64,000 nt of DNA. Origin: CAZJBS01 sp964544475 (GTDB lineage: Bacteria; CLD3; SB21). How positions within the stretch are numbered: the first letter of the stretch is position 1; every line of letters starts with the position of its first letter. The notes below the pieces were generated by a model. It was not told the origin of the DNA. It searched no databases and worked only from the letters and a program-made list of their open reading frames with translations. Made by a program: the position numbers and the translations under genes. The stretch is from assembly GCA_964544475.1 (NCBI GenBank), contig CAZJBS010000015.1, forward strand, positions 13,128-77,127. Direction: 5' to 3'. Shown piece by piece: positions 44,937 to 52,402 of the stretch.

Positions 44937-44965
44937 TTGCGATTGAAATGATATTTGAATATTAT
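44937..44965 (+). promoter_or_regulatory. Promoter of the rpsP-khpA-rimM-trmD-rplS operon
   Basis: TTGCGA (44937-44942), a 17-nt spacer and TATTAT (44960-44965) lie in an A/T-rich gap after ffh; transcription should start near 44972, about 59 nt before rpsP. Flanking GTTCAAAAA (44924-44932) and TTTTTGAAC form an inverted repeat around the promoter. Confidence 0.65.
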
Positions 44966-45030
44966 AAACGCTCATGGAAGAATTTTTGAACTCATACGAT
45001 AAAAACAGCAAATGACGGAGGAATAAGCAC

Positions 45031-45441
45031 TTGGTTAAGATCAGAATGCAGCGGGCAGGGAAAACACACCAGCCTTTTTACAGAATTGTGGCGGCTCACA
45101 GTACCAGAAAACGGGATGGTGCTTTTGTAGATCGTATCGGCACGTACAACCCGCTCGTCCGGCCGGCTGAGATCAAAGTCGACGAATCCAAAGCCCTCAA
45201 GTGGCTTCGAAACGGCGCGCAGCCCACGGATACGGTGCGGAGCATCTTTCGCCGTCTCGGTATTCTCTACCGCTGGCGCCTGACGGCCAAAGGCCTGTCG
45301 GCGGAAGATATTCAAACCGAAATGGAAAAATGGAAATCGCGCCAGAGCGCAAGGGCCGAAAAAGCGCGCGTGAAGAAGACAAAGGCCCACAAGAAAAAAT
45401 CGGATAAACCTGCTGAAGAAAGTCCAACGGCGGCGGAATAG
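45031..45441 (+). CDS. rpsP: 30S ribosomal protein S16
   Basis: S16 stabilises the 5' domain of 16S rRNA. The 136-aa protein begins VKIRMQRAGKTHQPFYRIV and has ARDGAFVDRIGTYNP-like 'KRDGAFVDRIGTYNP', matching the family. The core is followed by a 55-residue Lys/Ala/Glu-rich tail (RAEKARVKKTKAHKKKSDK) that E. coli S16 (82 aa) lacks. The start is TTG 45031 with GGAGGAATAA upstream. It opens the conserved rpsP-khpA-rimM-trmD-rplS operon. Confidence 0.96.
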   Translation: MVKIRMQRAGKTHQPFYRIVAAHSTRKRDGAFVDRIGTYNPLVRPAEIKVDESKALKWLRNGAQPTDTVRSIFRRLGILYRWRLTAKGLSAEDIQTEMEKWKSRQSARAEKARVKKTKAHKKKSDKPAEESPTAAE

Positions 45442-45492
45442 ATTCCTGATCCTCGAGACGACTGAACCAACTAACTTCAAGGAGGAAGATCG

Positions 45493-45723
45493 ATGCAGAA
45501 CTTTATCGAGTTCGTCGTGAAGCATCTGGTGGACAAACCGGACGAAGTCGTGGTCACCGAAGTGGAAGGTGAGCGGGTGACGGTGTTCGAATTGAAGGTT
45601 GGACAGGGCGATCTCGGCAAAGTGATCGGAAAACGCGGTCAGAATGCCAAGGCGTTGAGGACGCTTCTGGCAGCGGCCTCCGCGCGAGCGGGCAAACGGG
45701 CGGTTTTGGAGATTCTCGAATAG
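45493..45723 (+). CDS. khpA: KH-domain RNA-binding protein KhpA (YlqC)
   Basis: This 76-aa single KH domain has the VIGKRGQNAKALRTLL loop that carries the GxxG RNA-binding motif (KRGQ). KhpA binds RNA, often together with KhpB/Jag, and affects translation and cell division in Gram-positive bacteria. AAGGAGG is ideally placed. Its position between rpsP and rimM is the conserved one in many phyla. Length is normal. Confidence 0.95.
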   Translation: MQNFIEFVVKHLVDKPDEVVVTEVEGERVTVFELKVGQGDLGKVIGKRGQNAKALRTLLAAASARAGKRAVLEILE

Positions 45724-45767
45724 GCTATGGGGCGACCCATCCGGGTCAGCGACGACGATACTCATAC

Positions 45768-45795
45768 GTGGGTTCTGACTGGAACCCACATTTTT
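45768..45795 (+). terminator. Intrinsic terminator/attenuator between khpA and rimM
   Basis: GTGGGTTC (45768-45775) pairs perfectly with GAACCCAC (45782-45789), followed by ATTTTTTG. A second small stem, GACCC/GGGTC (45734-45747), lies just upstream. As this is inside a conserved operon, it may be a partial terminator or attenuator setting the level of rimM-trmD-rplS relative to rpsP-khpA. Confidence 0.6.
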
Positions 45796-45818
45796 TGTTC
45801 ATTGACAAGTGGATTGGT

Positions 45819-46337
45819 TTGGATCCTTCAGAGTTATACCGCGTGGCGCGGGTTGGCCGGACTCACGGACGGCATGGCGAATTGCATGTTCATCCGGTCA
45901 ATGACCGTGACGAACAGTTTGCCGCCGGGTCAGAGTTGATCCTGGTGGACCGGTTTGAACGCGAGCGTCGCGATGTGCATGTCTTGTCATCCCGTTTTGC
46001 GGGTGGATCCGGCGTTGTTCGGTTTGTTGAAATCACTGACAGTACCACGGCGGCGCGTTTCATTAACGGATGGCTGCTCGTAAGCGGGAGTCGGTTGATG
46101 CCTTTGGAAGAAGGCCGGTATTACGTCGAGGACCTGATCGGCCTGGAAGTGCGCGATGAATCCGGCGCGGTCCGAGGTGTTCTGACGGGTGTTCAGGCCG
46201 GCGCCGGTCACGATCTGTATGAGATCGAACACGACGGTCGTCGGTCGCTCGTGCCGGGCGTCGGGGAGTTCATTCGTTCGATCGACCTCAGCGGCCGGGT
46301 AATCACCATTCGGGTCATCCCTGGATTGTTGGATTGA
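45819..46337 (+). CDS. rimM: Ribosome maturation factor RimM
   Basis: RimM helps 30S assembly, binding S19. The motif 'ELYRVARVGRTHGRHGELHV' is the normal N-terminus and 'YYVEDLIGLEVRDE', then 'DLYEIEHDGRRSLVPGVGEFIRSIDL', is the PRC-barrel part. I prefer the start TTG 45819 (MDPSELYRV..., 172 aa): it fits family length and avoids placing the first codons inside the terminator hairpin, as the in-frame GTG 45768 would do. Support from the Shine-Dalgarno (AAGTGGA) is moderate. Confidence 0.85.
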   Translation: MDPSELYRVARVGRTHGRHGELHVHPVNDRDEQFAAGSELILVDRFERERRDVHVLSSRFAGGSGVVRFVEITDSTTAARFINGWLLVSGSRLMPLEEGRYYVEDLIGLEVRDESGAVRGVLTGVQAGAGHDLYEIEHDGRRSLVPGVGEFIRSIDLSGRVITIRVIPGLLD

Positions 46338-46357
46338 AACGCAGAAAGTGGTAATCA

Positions 46358-47101
46358 ATGGCGTTGCGAATGGACATCATTACGGCGTTTCCGGCGCTGA
46401 TTGAACAGGCGTTGTCGTTCAGCATTTTTGCCCGGGCGGCCAGGAAAGGCCTGGTGACCTTGCAGGTTCACGATTTACGATCGTACACGCACGACAAACA
46501 CCGGACGATTGATGATACGCCCTACGGAGGCGGTGGTGGGATGTTGCTCAAACCCGAGCCCATCTTTGAGTGCGTCGAACAGGTGCTGAATGTGCCGGCC
46601 ATCACCTCCGGTGATCACATCCGGAACCACGTCGGTGAGGATACGGAGATCATTCTGCTCTCACCGCAAGGCGAGACGTTTTCACAAAAGGCCGCGGTGG
46701 CGCTGTCGTTAAAGACCCGCCTGGTCATGATCTGCGGTCATTACAAAGGCGTGGATGAACGGGTGACCGACGCACTGGTGACCCGGGTTCTGTCGATCGG
46801 AGACTATGTTTGTTCGGGCGGGGAGTATCCTGCCCTGGTCGTGGCGGACGCGGTGGCCCGCCTTATTCCGGGAGCCATCGGGGACGCGCAATCGGCGCTG
46901 GGCGACTCCTTTCAGGAAGATGAACTCGATTGCGCGTATTACACACGGCCCGTGGAATTCCGGGGCATGCATGTCCCGCCAGCGATGTTGAGCGGACACC
47001 ACGCCGAGATACAAAAATGGCGGAATGAAAGGAAACAGGAAAAAACCCGACGGTTGCGACCGGACCTCATAAACCCCAACCATGAAAAAGAAGAAAATTA
47101 A
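46358..47101 (+). CDS. trmD: tRNA (guanine-N1)-methyltransferase
   Basis: TrmD methylates G37 of tRNAs next to the anticodon using SAM, preventing +1 frameshifts. The 247-aa protein shows the SPOUT knot: [72 protein letters not shown] and [16 protein letters not shown], with the C-terminal domain '[29 protein letters not shown]'-type elements. Length is normal. It starts 20 nt after rimM. Confidence 0.97.
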   Translation: MALRMDIITAFPALIEQALSFSIFARAARKGLVTLQVHDLRSYTHDKHRTIDDTPYGGGGGMLLKPEPIFECVEQVLNVPAITSGDHIRNHVGEDTEIILLSPQGETFSQKAAVALSLKTRLVMICGHYKGVDERVTDALVTRVLSIGDYVCSGGEYPALVVADAVARLIPGAIGDAQSALGDSFQEDELDCAYYTRPVEFRGMHVPPAMLSGHHAEIQKWRNERKQEKTRRLRPDLINPNHEKEEN

Positions 47102-47121
47102 TTAATATTCGGAGGACAGTC

Positions 47122-47502
47122 ATGAATCGAATCGATGCGATCACCGCGTTCCAGTTGCGGAACGACCTGCCGGACTTCAAGCCCGGCGATACCGTCTCGG
47201 TGGACGTCAAAGTCATTGAAGGTGACAAGGAACGTATTCAATCGTTCGAAGGTGTGGTGATCCAAAAGCGCGGCAGCGGCATTCACGCCTCGTTCACCGT
47301 ACGCAAGATTTCCAACGGCGTCGGTGTCGAAAGAATATTTCTAAGCCACTCGCCCCGCATTGGCGAAGTGACCATTGTCAAGCGCGGACGCGTGCGGCGG
47401 GCCAAACTGTTTTACCTGCGCGGACGGCGCGGCAAGGGCGCCAGAGTCGCCGATCATGTCGACTTCACCGAAGCCGCCAACGGCCAGGCCGAAAGCAAAT
47501 AA
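47122..47502 (+). CDS. rplS: 50S ribosomal protein L19
   Basis: L19 lies at the subunit interface. The 126-aa protein contains [55 protein letters not shown] and the basic end [19 protein letters not shown], all typical. CGGAGG precedes the ATG. It closes the operon and is followed at once by a strong terminator. Confidence 0.97.
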   Translation: MNRIDAITAFQLRNDLPDFKPGDTVSVDVKVIEGDKERIQSFEGVVIQKRGSGIHASFTVRKISNGVGVERIFLSHSPRIGEVTIVKRGRVRRAKLFYLRGRRGKGARVADHVDFTEAANGQAESK

Positions 47503-47522
47503 TCCAATCGATCCCTTTTTCT

Positions 47523-47564
47523 AAGGGCTGTTCCTGACCGCACAGGAACGGCCCTTGTTTTTTT
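47523..47564 (+). terminator. Strong intrinsic terminator after rplS
   Basis: AAGGGC-T-GTTCCTG (47523-47536) pairs with CAGGAAC-G-GCCCTT (47543-47556), a 13-bp stem with one T/G mismatch-like wobble, followed by GTTTTTTT. The T-tract touches the ATG of the prenyltransferase gene at 47565. Confidence 0.9.
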
Positions 47565-48389
47565 ATGTCACCGTATCTGATCATCATACGACCCTTGAAT
47601 GTGGGCATCACGTTTGTCTCTGTGGTCGTTGTACTGTTTCTGGCCCACGGGGATGCGGCGGCCTGGCGACCATCCCTGCTGGCGGCGCTGTCGGCGGCCC
47701 TGGTGTGCGCCGGCGCCAACGTGATCAACGACCTGTTTGATGTGGACATCGACCGTGTCAACAAACCCAACCGGCCGCTCGTGACCGGATCCCTGAGCCT
47801 CCGGTCGGCGCGGATCTGGTGGCTGCTGCTTTCTGCGGTGGGTGTGACGTTCAGCATACCTCTGGGTTGGCATTGCGTCGTCATCGCTGGTCTCGCCGTG
47901 ATCGGATTGTACGGGTACAGCTGGCGCCTGAAGTCCACACCGTTATGGGGCAACCTGGCGGTCAGCTTTTTTACGGCCCTGGCCTTTCTCTATGGCGGAT
48001 TGGCCATCGGTAAGGTGGACCATGCCTTGTGGCCCGCCGTATTTGCCTTCCTGTTTCATTTTGGCCGGGAGATTCTAAAAGATGTCGAAGATATGACCGG
48101 GGATGCGCAACAGGGCGCCAGAACATTTCCACTGGTCTACGGGCGAAGGACGGCCCTGGCGCTGACGTCCATCGTCTTTCTGGCCGTCGCATTGACGACC
48201 GCGACAGCCTATGCCGTCGGCTCTTACAGCGAAGTATTTCTGTCGATCGTTTTGTGCGGTGTTTATCCTGTTCTGCTTTACGTGGGTGTATCCATGTGGA
48301 CGAACCCGGAACCCGGGAATCTCGGGCGCCTGAACGGTCTCTTAAAGGCAGACATGTTGGTGGGCATTATCGCCATGCTTGCCGGGTGA
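47565..48389 (+). CDS. UbiA-family prenyltransferase (DGGGP synthase-like)
   Basis: This 274-aa membrane protein has about eight TM helices. It carries both Asp-rich motifs: NVINDLFDVDIDRVNKPNRP (first) and REILKDVEDMTGDAQQGARTFP (second). The second follows the archaeal digeranylgeranylglyceryl-phosphate synthase pattern (E-x3-KD-x-ED-x2-GD...GA-x-T-x-P). The enzyme would move a C20 prenyl chain onto a glycerol-phosphate or a quinone precursor. FCB-group genomes often encode such archaeal-like proteins. No Shine-Dalgarno is possible before the ATG, since the rplS terminator T-tract abuts it; translation may be leaderless. Confidence 0.85.
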   Translation: MSPYLIIIRPLNVGITFVSVVVVLFLAHGDAAAWRPSLLAALSAALVCAGANVINDLFDVDIDRVNKPNRPLVTGSLSLRSARIWWLLLSAVGVTFSIPLGWHCVVIAGLAVIGLYGYSWRLKSTPLWGNLAVSFFTALAFLYGGLAIGKVDHALWPAVFAFLFHFGREILKDVEDMTGDAQQGARTFPLVYGRRTALALTSIVFLAVALTTATAYAVGSYSEVFLSIVLCGVYPVLLYVGVSMWTNPEPGNLGRLNGLLKADMLVGIIAMLAG

Positions 48390-48517
48390 CCGTGCCGGGT
48401 TCCGGCCCGGACTTTGGCTGTAACTTCCTGATTTAACGATGGTTTAAAAAAGTATTGAAAGTCCGAAACGATTTCCTTAGTTTGCCATAATTATTGTGAC
48501 CGATTTCCTGTATCCGC

Positions 48518-49219
48518 ATGACCCAACGAGTCGTTCTGATCACGGGGGCAAGCCGAGGTATCGGCGCCGAGATTTCGAGAACATTCGCCCGTGCGGGTTT
48601 CTTTGTTGTCGGCGTATCCAGGGACCAAATTGCCCTGGATGCCGTTGCGACCGAATTGAGAGGTTCGTTTCTTGGAATGGCCGCCAGTGTGCAGTCTGAA
48701 GAGAGCGTGAATACTCTGGTTGAGTCGGTCAAAGGACGTCACGGTCATGTGGATGTACTGGTCAATTGCGCCGGGGTGGGTTTTGTGGAGCCGATCGTGG
48801 GTACGTCGCTGGAACACTGGCAACGGACCATCGACGTGAATTTGACCGGGGCGTTCTTGATGACCAAGGCTTGTTTTCCGTTGCTGAAAAAGAGTACGAA
48901 GCCGCACATTTTCAACATCGCTTCCGTTGCCGGCCGGAAGGGTTTTCCCGGTTGGGGCGCTTATGCCGCCTCGAAATTCGGTCTGCTGGGATTGACCGAT
49001 GTAATGCGGGAGGAACTGAGAGCGGACGGCATCAAAGTGACGGCCATCATTGCCGGCGCAACCGACACGCCTTTCTGGGACGGCCTGTCGATGGAAGTGG
49101 ATCGACGCCAGATGGTGCCCGTGGCGGACATTGCCGGCGCCGTGTGGCTTGCGTATTCACAGAGCGCAACCGCTTCGACCGATGAGATCATTATTAAACC
49201 TGCCCGTGGAGACTTCTAA
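48518..49219 (+). CDS. SDR family NAD(P)-dependent oxidoreductase
   Basis: This 233-aa classical short-chain dehydrogenase has the cofactor motif TGASRGIGAEIS, NCAGVGF (NNAG variant), the catalytic Ser in NIASVAG, and Tyr/Lys in YAASKFGLLG. An Arg in the 'SRD' region after strand 2 suggests NADP preference. Substrate unknown; it lacks the C-terminal parts of the fabG type but could act on acyl or keto compounds. The next gene starts 9 nt after its stop, so it is likely in an operon with the diguanylate cyclase. Confidence 0.88.
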   Translation: MTQRVVLITGASRGIGAEISRTFARAGFFVVGVSRDQIALDAVATELRGSFLGMAASVQSEESVNTLVESVKGRHGHVDVLVNCAGVGFVEPIVGTSLEHWQRTIDVNLTGAFLMTKACFPLLKKSTKPHIFNIASVAGRKGFPGWGAYAASKFGLLGLTDVMREELRADGIKVTAIIAGATDTPFWDGLSMEVDRRQMVPVADIAGAVWLAYSQSATASTDEIIIKPARGDF

Positions 49220-49228
49220 AGCGAGGTT

Positions 49229-50236
49229 ATGATGAGTTCCGAAGTAACCGAGAACATCGTCGCCCAGGAGCAGGATGTCGAATCCGTGAATCCCAAGCGC
49301 CAGACGCGGGTCTTGGTGGTGGATGATGATGAAGACGGATTGTATATCCTGAAACTGCTCCTGACGAAGATGAAATACGAGGTCCACACGGCACGCGACG
49401 GGGAAGAAGCGCTTCAAAAGGCCGAGGCGTTGGTGCCGGACATCATCCTGCTGGATGTCATGATGCCCAAGCTCAACGGTTTTGAGGTGTGCAAACGGGT
49501 CAAAGCATCGCCCGAAGGCATGTACATCCCGATCATCCTGCTCACCGCTAAGAGCGAACTGATGAGCAAGATCGAAGGGCTGGATTGCGGGGCCGACGAA
49601 TACCTGACCAAACCCTACGACATGAGCGAACTCACCGCGCGGATCCGCTCGATGCTGCGCATCAAGGGTCTCAACGACTCGCTGCGCACGGCCAATCGCC
49701 AGCTTGAGGAACTTTCCGTCACGGATGAACTCACCAAGTTGTACAACCGACGCTACATCAACCGGAAGCTGGATGAGGAATTCCGCCGTGCGACACGTTA
49801 CAAACGCCCGCTGTCCCTGCTGATGTTCGATGCCGATCACTTCAAGTCGGTCAACGACACGTACGGTCACGCCTTCGGCGACGTCGTGCTCCGTGATATC
49901 GCGCGGATCATCCTCGATACGGCACGCGAGGTCGATATCTGCGGGAGATTCGGCGGCGAGGAATTTATCGCGATACTTCCGGATACGGAGTTGGACCGTG
50001 CCCTGATTGTGGGTGATCGTATTCGCAAGAATGTCGAGTCCCACGAATTCGCCGACGGCCATCACAGTACACGCCGAACGGTCAGCGTAGGCATTGCGGC
50101 GTTGCCCGAAGATTCCATCAAAGATGAGTTTGAGTTGGTGGAATGGGCCGACAAGGCGCTGTACCACGCCAAGACCCACGGGCGCAACCAGGTCGTGTCC
50201 CACAAAGATCTCCCGGAATTCAACAAACCGGCATGA
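49229..50236 (+). CDS. Response regulator diguanylate cyclase (REC-GGDEF, PleD/WspR-like)
   Basis: The 335-aa protein has a receiver domain over about residues 25-150 (VVDDDEDG, phospho-acceptor D76 in ILLDVMMP, Thr in LLTAKS, Lys in YLTKPYD) and a GGDEF domain over 160-330. The active site GGEEF is at 242-246 and an inhibitory RxxD I-site (REVD, 233-236) lies five residues before it. All these residues are intact, so it should make c-di-GMP when phosphorylated and be product-inhibited. Its histidine kinase is not adjacent. Its last codon overlaps the acylphosphatase start (ATGA). Confidence 0.94.
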   Translation: MMSSEVTENIVAQEQDVESVNPKRQTRVLVVDDDEDGLYILKLLLTKMKYEVHTARDGEEALQKAEALVPDIILLDVMMPKLNGFEVCKRVKASPEGMYIPIILLTAKSELMSKIEGLDCGADEYLTKPYDMSELTARIRSMLRIKGLNDSLRTANRQLEELSVTDELTKLYNRRYINRKLDEEFRRATRYKRPLSLLMFDADHFKSVNDTYGHAFGDVVLRDIARIILDTAREVDICGRFGGEEFIAILPDTELDRALIVGDRIRKNVESHEFADGHHSTRRTVSVGIAALPEDSIKDEFELVEWADKALYHAKTHGRNQVVSHKDLPEFNKPA

Positions 50237-50508
50237 TGCAACGAGCCACGATCCGCGTCCTTGGCCTGGTCCAGGGTGTCGGGTATCGACGGTTTGCCGA
50301 GAAGCGGGCACGGGCCATCGGGCTGAATGGGTTCGTCCGCAACGAGGACAGCGGGGCCGTCTGCGTCGATGTGGAAGGTGAGCGCGTGGCGATCGAGACC
50401 TATATCGAACAACTTCGTGCCGGTCCGGCCTTTGCGCGTGTGTCCGACGTGAACGTTCAATGGCTGGAGTACGAGGGCCGTTACCGCGTTTTCGAAATCA
50501 TGTACTGA
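50233..50508 (+). CDS. Acylphosphatase
   Basis: This 91-aa protein starts at ATG 50233 (or 50236), overlapping the previous stop by 4 nt. It has the family motifs 'VLGLVQGVGYRRFAEKRARAIGLNGFVRN' (with the active-site Arg in GVGYRRF and the GLxGxVxN Asn) and 'VCVDVEGERVAIETYIEQL'. It hydrolyses acyl phosphates such as carbamoyl or 1,3-bisphosphoglycerate. The GVGYRR part is the known phosphate-binding loop. Length is normal. Confidence 0.93.
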   Translation: MMQRATIRVLGLVQGVGYRRFAEKRARAIGLNGFVRNEDSGAVCVDVEGERVAIETYIEQLRAGPAFARVSDVNVQWLEYEGRYRVFEIMY

Positions 50509-50528
50509 AACCGTCAGGTGAAACCGTT

Positions 50529-51047
50529 ATGGACTTGAAATCGCTGATTCGCAACGTGCCGGATTTTCCGAAGCCCGGCATTCAGTTCAAAGACATCACC
50601 ACGCTGATCAAGGATGGCCAGGCGCTTCGGGAAGCGACGACTGGCCTCAAAGCGTTGTGCCCATCCAACATTGACGCCATTGCGGGCATCGAATCGCGCG
50701 GATTTGTGTTTGCTTCCATTCTGGCCCATGACCTTGGCAAGGGTCTGATTCTTGTGCGAAAACCCGGCAAGTTGCCGGCCGATTCCATTTCCGCGTCTTA
50801 CGAGCTGGAGTACGGTCAAAACGTGCTCCACATGCACTCGGATGCCGTTCGACCAGGACAGCGAGTGGCCGTCGTTGACGATCTGCTCGCGACCGGCGGG
50901 ACGTTGAAGGCGTCATGTGAATTGGTGGAGCGACTGGGTGGCGTCGTCGCGGCCGTCATTGTCTTGATCGAACTCGATTTTCTGAATGGCCGGACACGGT
51001 TGCAACCTCACGAGGTGAGGTCCCTGATTCGGTACCAAGGAGACTGA
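50529..51047 (+). CDS. apt: Adenine phosphoribosyltransferase
   Basis: Apt converts adenine plus PRPP to AMP in purine salvage. The 172-aa protein shows NVPDFPKPGIQFKDITTLI, GIESRGFVFASILAHDLGKG, the flexible loop 'RKPGKLPADSISASYELEYG' and the PRPP-binding motif VVDDLLATGGTLKA. Length is normal. The start ATG 50529 follows the acylphosphatase stop by 20 nt. The stop is followed directly by the GTG of the next gene. Confidence 0.95.
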   Translation: MDLKSLIRNVPDFPKPGIQFKDITTLIKDGQALREATTGLKALCPSNIDAIAGIESRGFVFASILAHDLGKGLILVRKPGKLPADSISASYELEYGQNVLHMHSDAVRPGQRVAVVDDLLATGGTLKASCELVERLGGVVAAVIVLIELDFLNGRTRLQPHEVRSLIRYQGD

Positions 51048-51680
51048 GTGCCCGCGTACGAAGAGCGTTACCCGGCGGAATACTGGTTCAGCTGTTATTC
51101 CCACTTTGAAGTGGCCGAGACCACACTCGAGGCCATGACGCCGGTCACGGAAGGCAAGCGTCTGGTTTACTACGACGTGGAAACCCAGAAACACGCCGAA
51201 GAAGTGGGCGGATGGGATCATGCCGACAAGATGCTGATTTCCATTGCGGTCACGTTTTGCGAAACAGACGGTTTCAAAGTTTGGTACGAAAACGACGTGC
51301 CGGACATGATCCGTTACATGATGTCGTTTGATCTGGTCATTTCCTTCAATGGCGACAACTTCGATTCCAAGGTGCTCTCCCACTACGGCGACGTCGGCGA
51401 AATCAACCGCCGATCGTTTGATGTGGCGCAGTATCTGAGCCGCAAACTCAAGCACCGTGTCCGGCTGGATAACATTGCGACCGCCACACTTCATGTCGGC
51501 AAGAGCGCCGATGGGCTGGTGGCCCTGCAGTGGTGGAAGGAGGGCAAGATTGATGAAATCATCCGGTATTGCAAACAAGACGTTCAGGTGCTCCGGGACA
51601 TCGTGGAATTCGGACGACAACATGGACAGGTTCACTACATGGACGGTCAGACGCCCGTTCACATCACCGTAGATTGGTAG
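51048..51680 (+). CDS. Predicted 3'-5' exonuclease, RNase H-like (DnaQ/PolB type)
   Basis: The 210-aa protein has the DEDD exonuclease pattern: Asp and Glu in LVYYDVETQK, Asp in LVISFNGDNFDSKVL (with the conserved Asn/Phe), and Asp in IIRYCKQDVQVLRDI. It lacks a polymerase or helicase domain, like YprB-type RNase H-like proteins. It may trim DNA or RNA ends; substrate unknown. The start is GTG 51048 with AAGGAG upstream, overlapping the apt stop region without a gap, which indicates coupling. Confidence 0.82.
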   Translation: MPAYEERYPAEYWFSCYSHFEVAETTLEAMTPVTEGKRLVYYDVETQKHAEEVGGWDHADKMLISIAVTFCETDGFKVWYENDVPDMIRYMMSFDLVISFNGDNFDSKVLSHYGDVGEINRRSFDVAQYLSRKLKHRVRLDNIATATLHVGKSADGLVALQWWKEGKIDEIIRYCKQDVQVLRDIVEFGRQHGQVHYMDGQTPVHITVDW

Positions 51681-51683
51681 CGC

Positions 51684-52262
51684 ATGGCATCGGAAACGGA
51701 CAAACTTCTCATCCACATCAAACCGCACGGAACCGTCGTCAAGCCGCAACAGCGGTCGTGGAAGCTCGATGAGACTGGTCTGGAGATCGAGTGGAGTACC
51801 GCCTCCAACGTGCCGATGACCATCGATTTCTTCAACATCACGATCGGCCGGATCATCCAGTCCGGGGGCCCGTCTTCGCGTAAGATCGAGGAGTCGTGGC
51901 GCGTGACGCATGTGCCCGGCCACGCACGCAAAATATTATATGGAGCCAATCCTCCCGAAGCCACTTCCACGTCTGCCCAGCCGCTGATGCCAGGCTTGTA
52001 TGTGATCAAGATCACCGGAATGTCGGCTCTGGCGGAGGGCCTTCATGTGGAATCCGGCATGGGCGCCATGCTCATCACGCTGACCGAAGAGGCTGGTCCG
52101 GCCGTCATGGACATGGATGACACGGCGCGATCCGTCCCTTCCAAGCAAACCTCGCACATTCATGCCGACGCCACGCCCGTTCGCATCGTGAACGAGACGG
52201 TGTTGAAATTCTTGACGCTCATTGACGAGGATGAGCAGGAAAGTGGCGACCAACCCCGATAG
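51684..52262 (+). CDS. Hypothetical protein
   Basis: This 192-aa soluble protein, 3 nt after the exonuclease stop, matches no family I recognise. The first two thirds are predicted mostly beta (KLLIHIKPHGTVV, GLEIEWSTASNVPMTIDFFN, ITIGRIIQSGG) with a Pro/Gly turn region 'MPGLYVIKITGM'; the last third is helical and acidic (LKFLTLIDEDEQES). There is no signal peptide, TM helix or Cys motif. It probably shares the transcript of the apt/exonuclease genes. Confidence 0.65.
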   Translation: MASETDKLLIHIKPHGTVVKPQQRSWKLDETGLEIEWSTASNVPMTIDFFNITIGRIIQSGGPSSRKIEESWRVTHVPGHARKILYGANPPEATSTSAQPLMPGLYVIKITGMSALAEGLHVESGMGAMLITLTEEAGPAVMDMDDTARSVPSKQTSHIHADATPVRIVNETVLKFLTLIDEDEQESGDQPR

Positions 52263-52294
52263 CCGCATACTTCCTCAGATTTGTTCCACCGGCC

Positions 52295-52323
52295 TTGATA
52301 CTTGCAAGACCAATTTGTATATT
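52295..52323 (+). promoter_or_regulatory. Promoter of the korA-korB operon
   Basis: TTGATA (52295-52300), a 17-nt spacer and TATATT (52318-52323) closely match sigma-70 promoters. Transcription should start near 52330, about 73 nt before the ATG at 52403. The 140-nt gap is A/T rich. Confidence 0.7.
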
Positions 52324-52402
52324 GAAAAGATTTTGGAGAATCATAATTTTCAAATAGTTAGACAATTCAGCTTTTGCTTTTGAGATAGAAAGGGTTCTTG
52401 AA

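Noticed and set aside
45727..45939. ATG frame after khpA (starting MGRPIRVSDDD)
   Set aside because: It runs across the terminator hairpin and the rimM start in another frame and encodes nothing recognisable; rimM is the real gene.
48395..48410. CCGGG/CCCGG hairpin after the UbiA gene
   Set aside because: Short stem without a T-tract.
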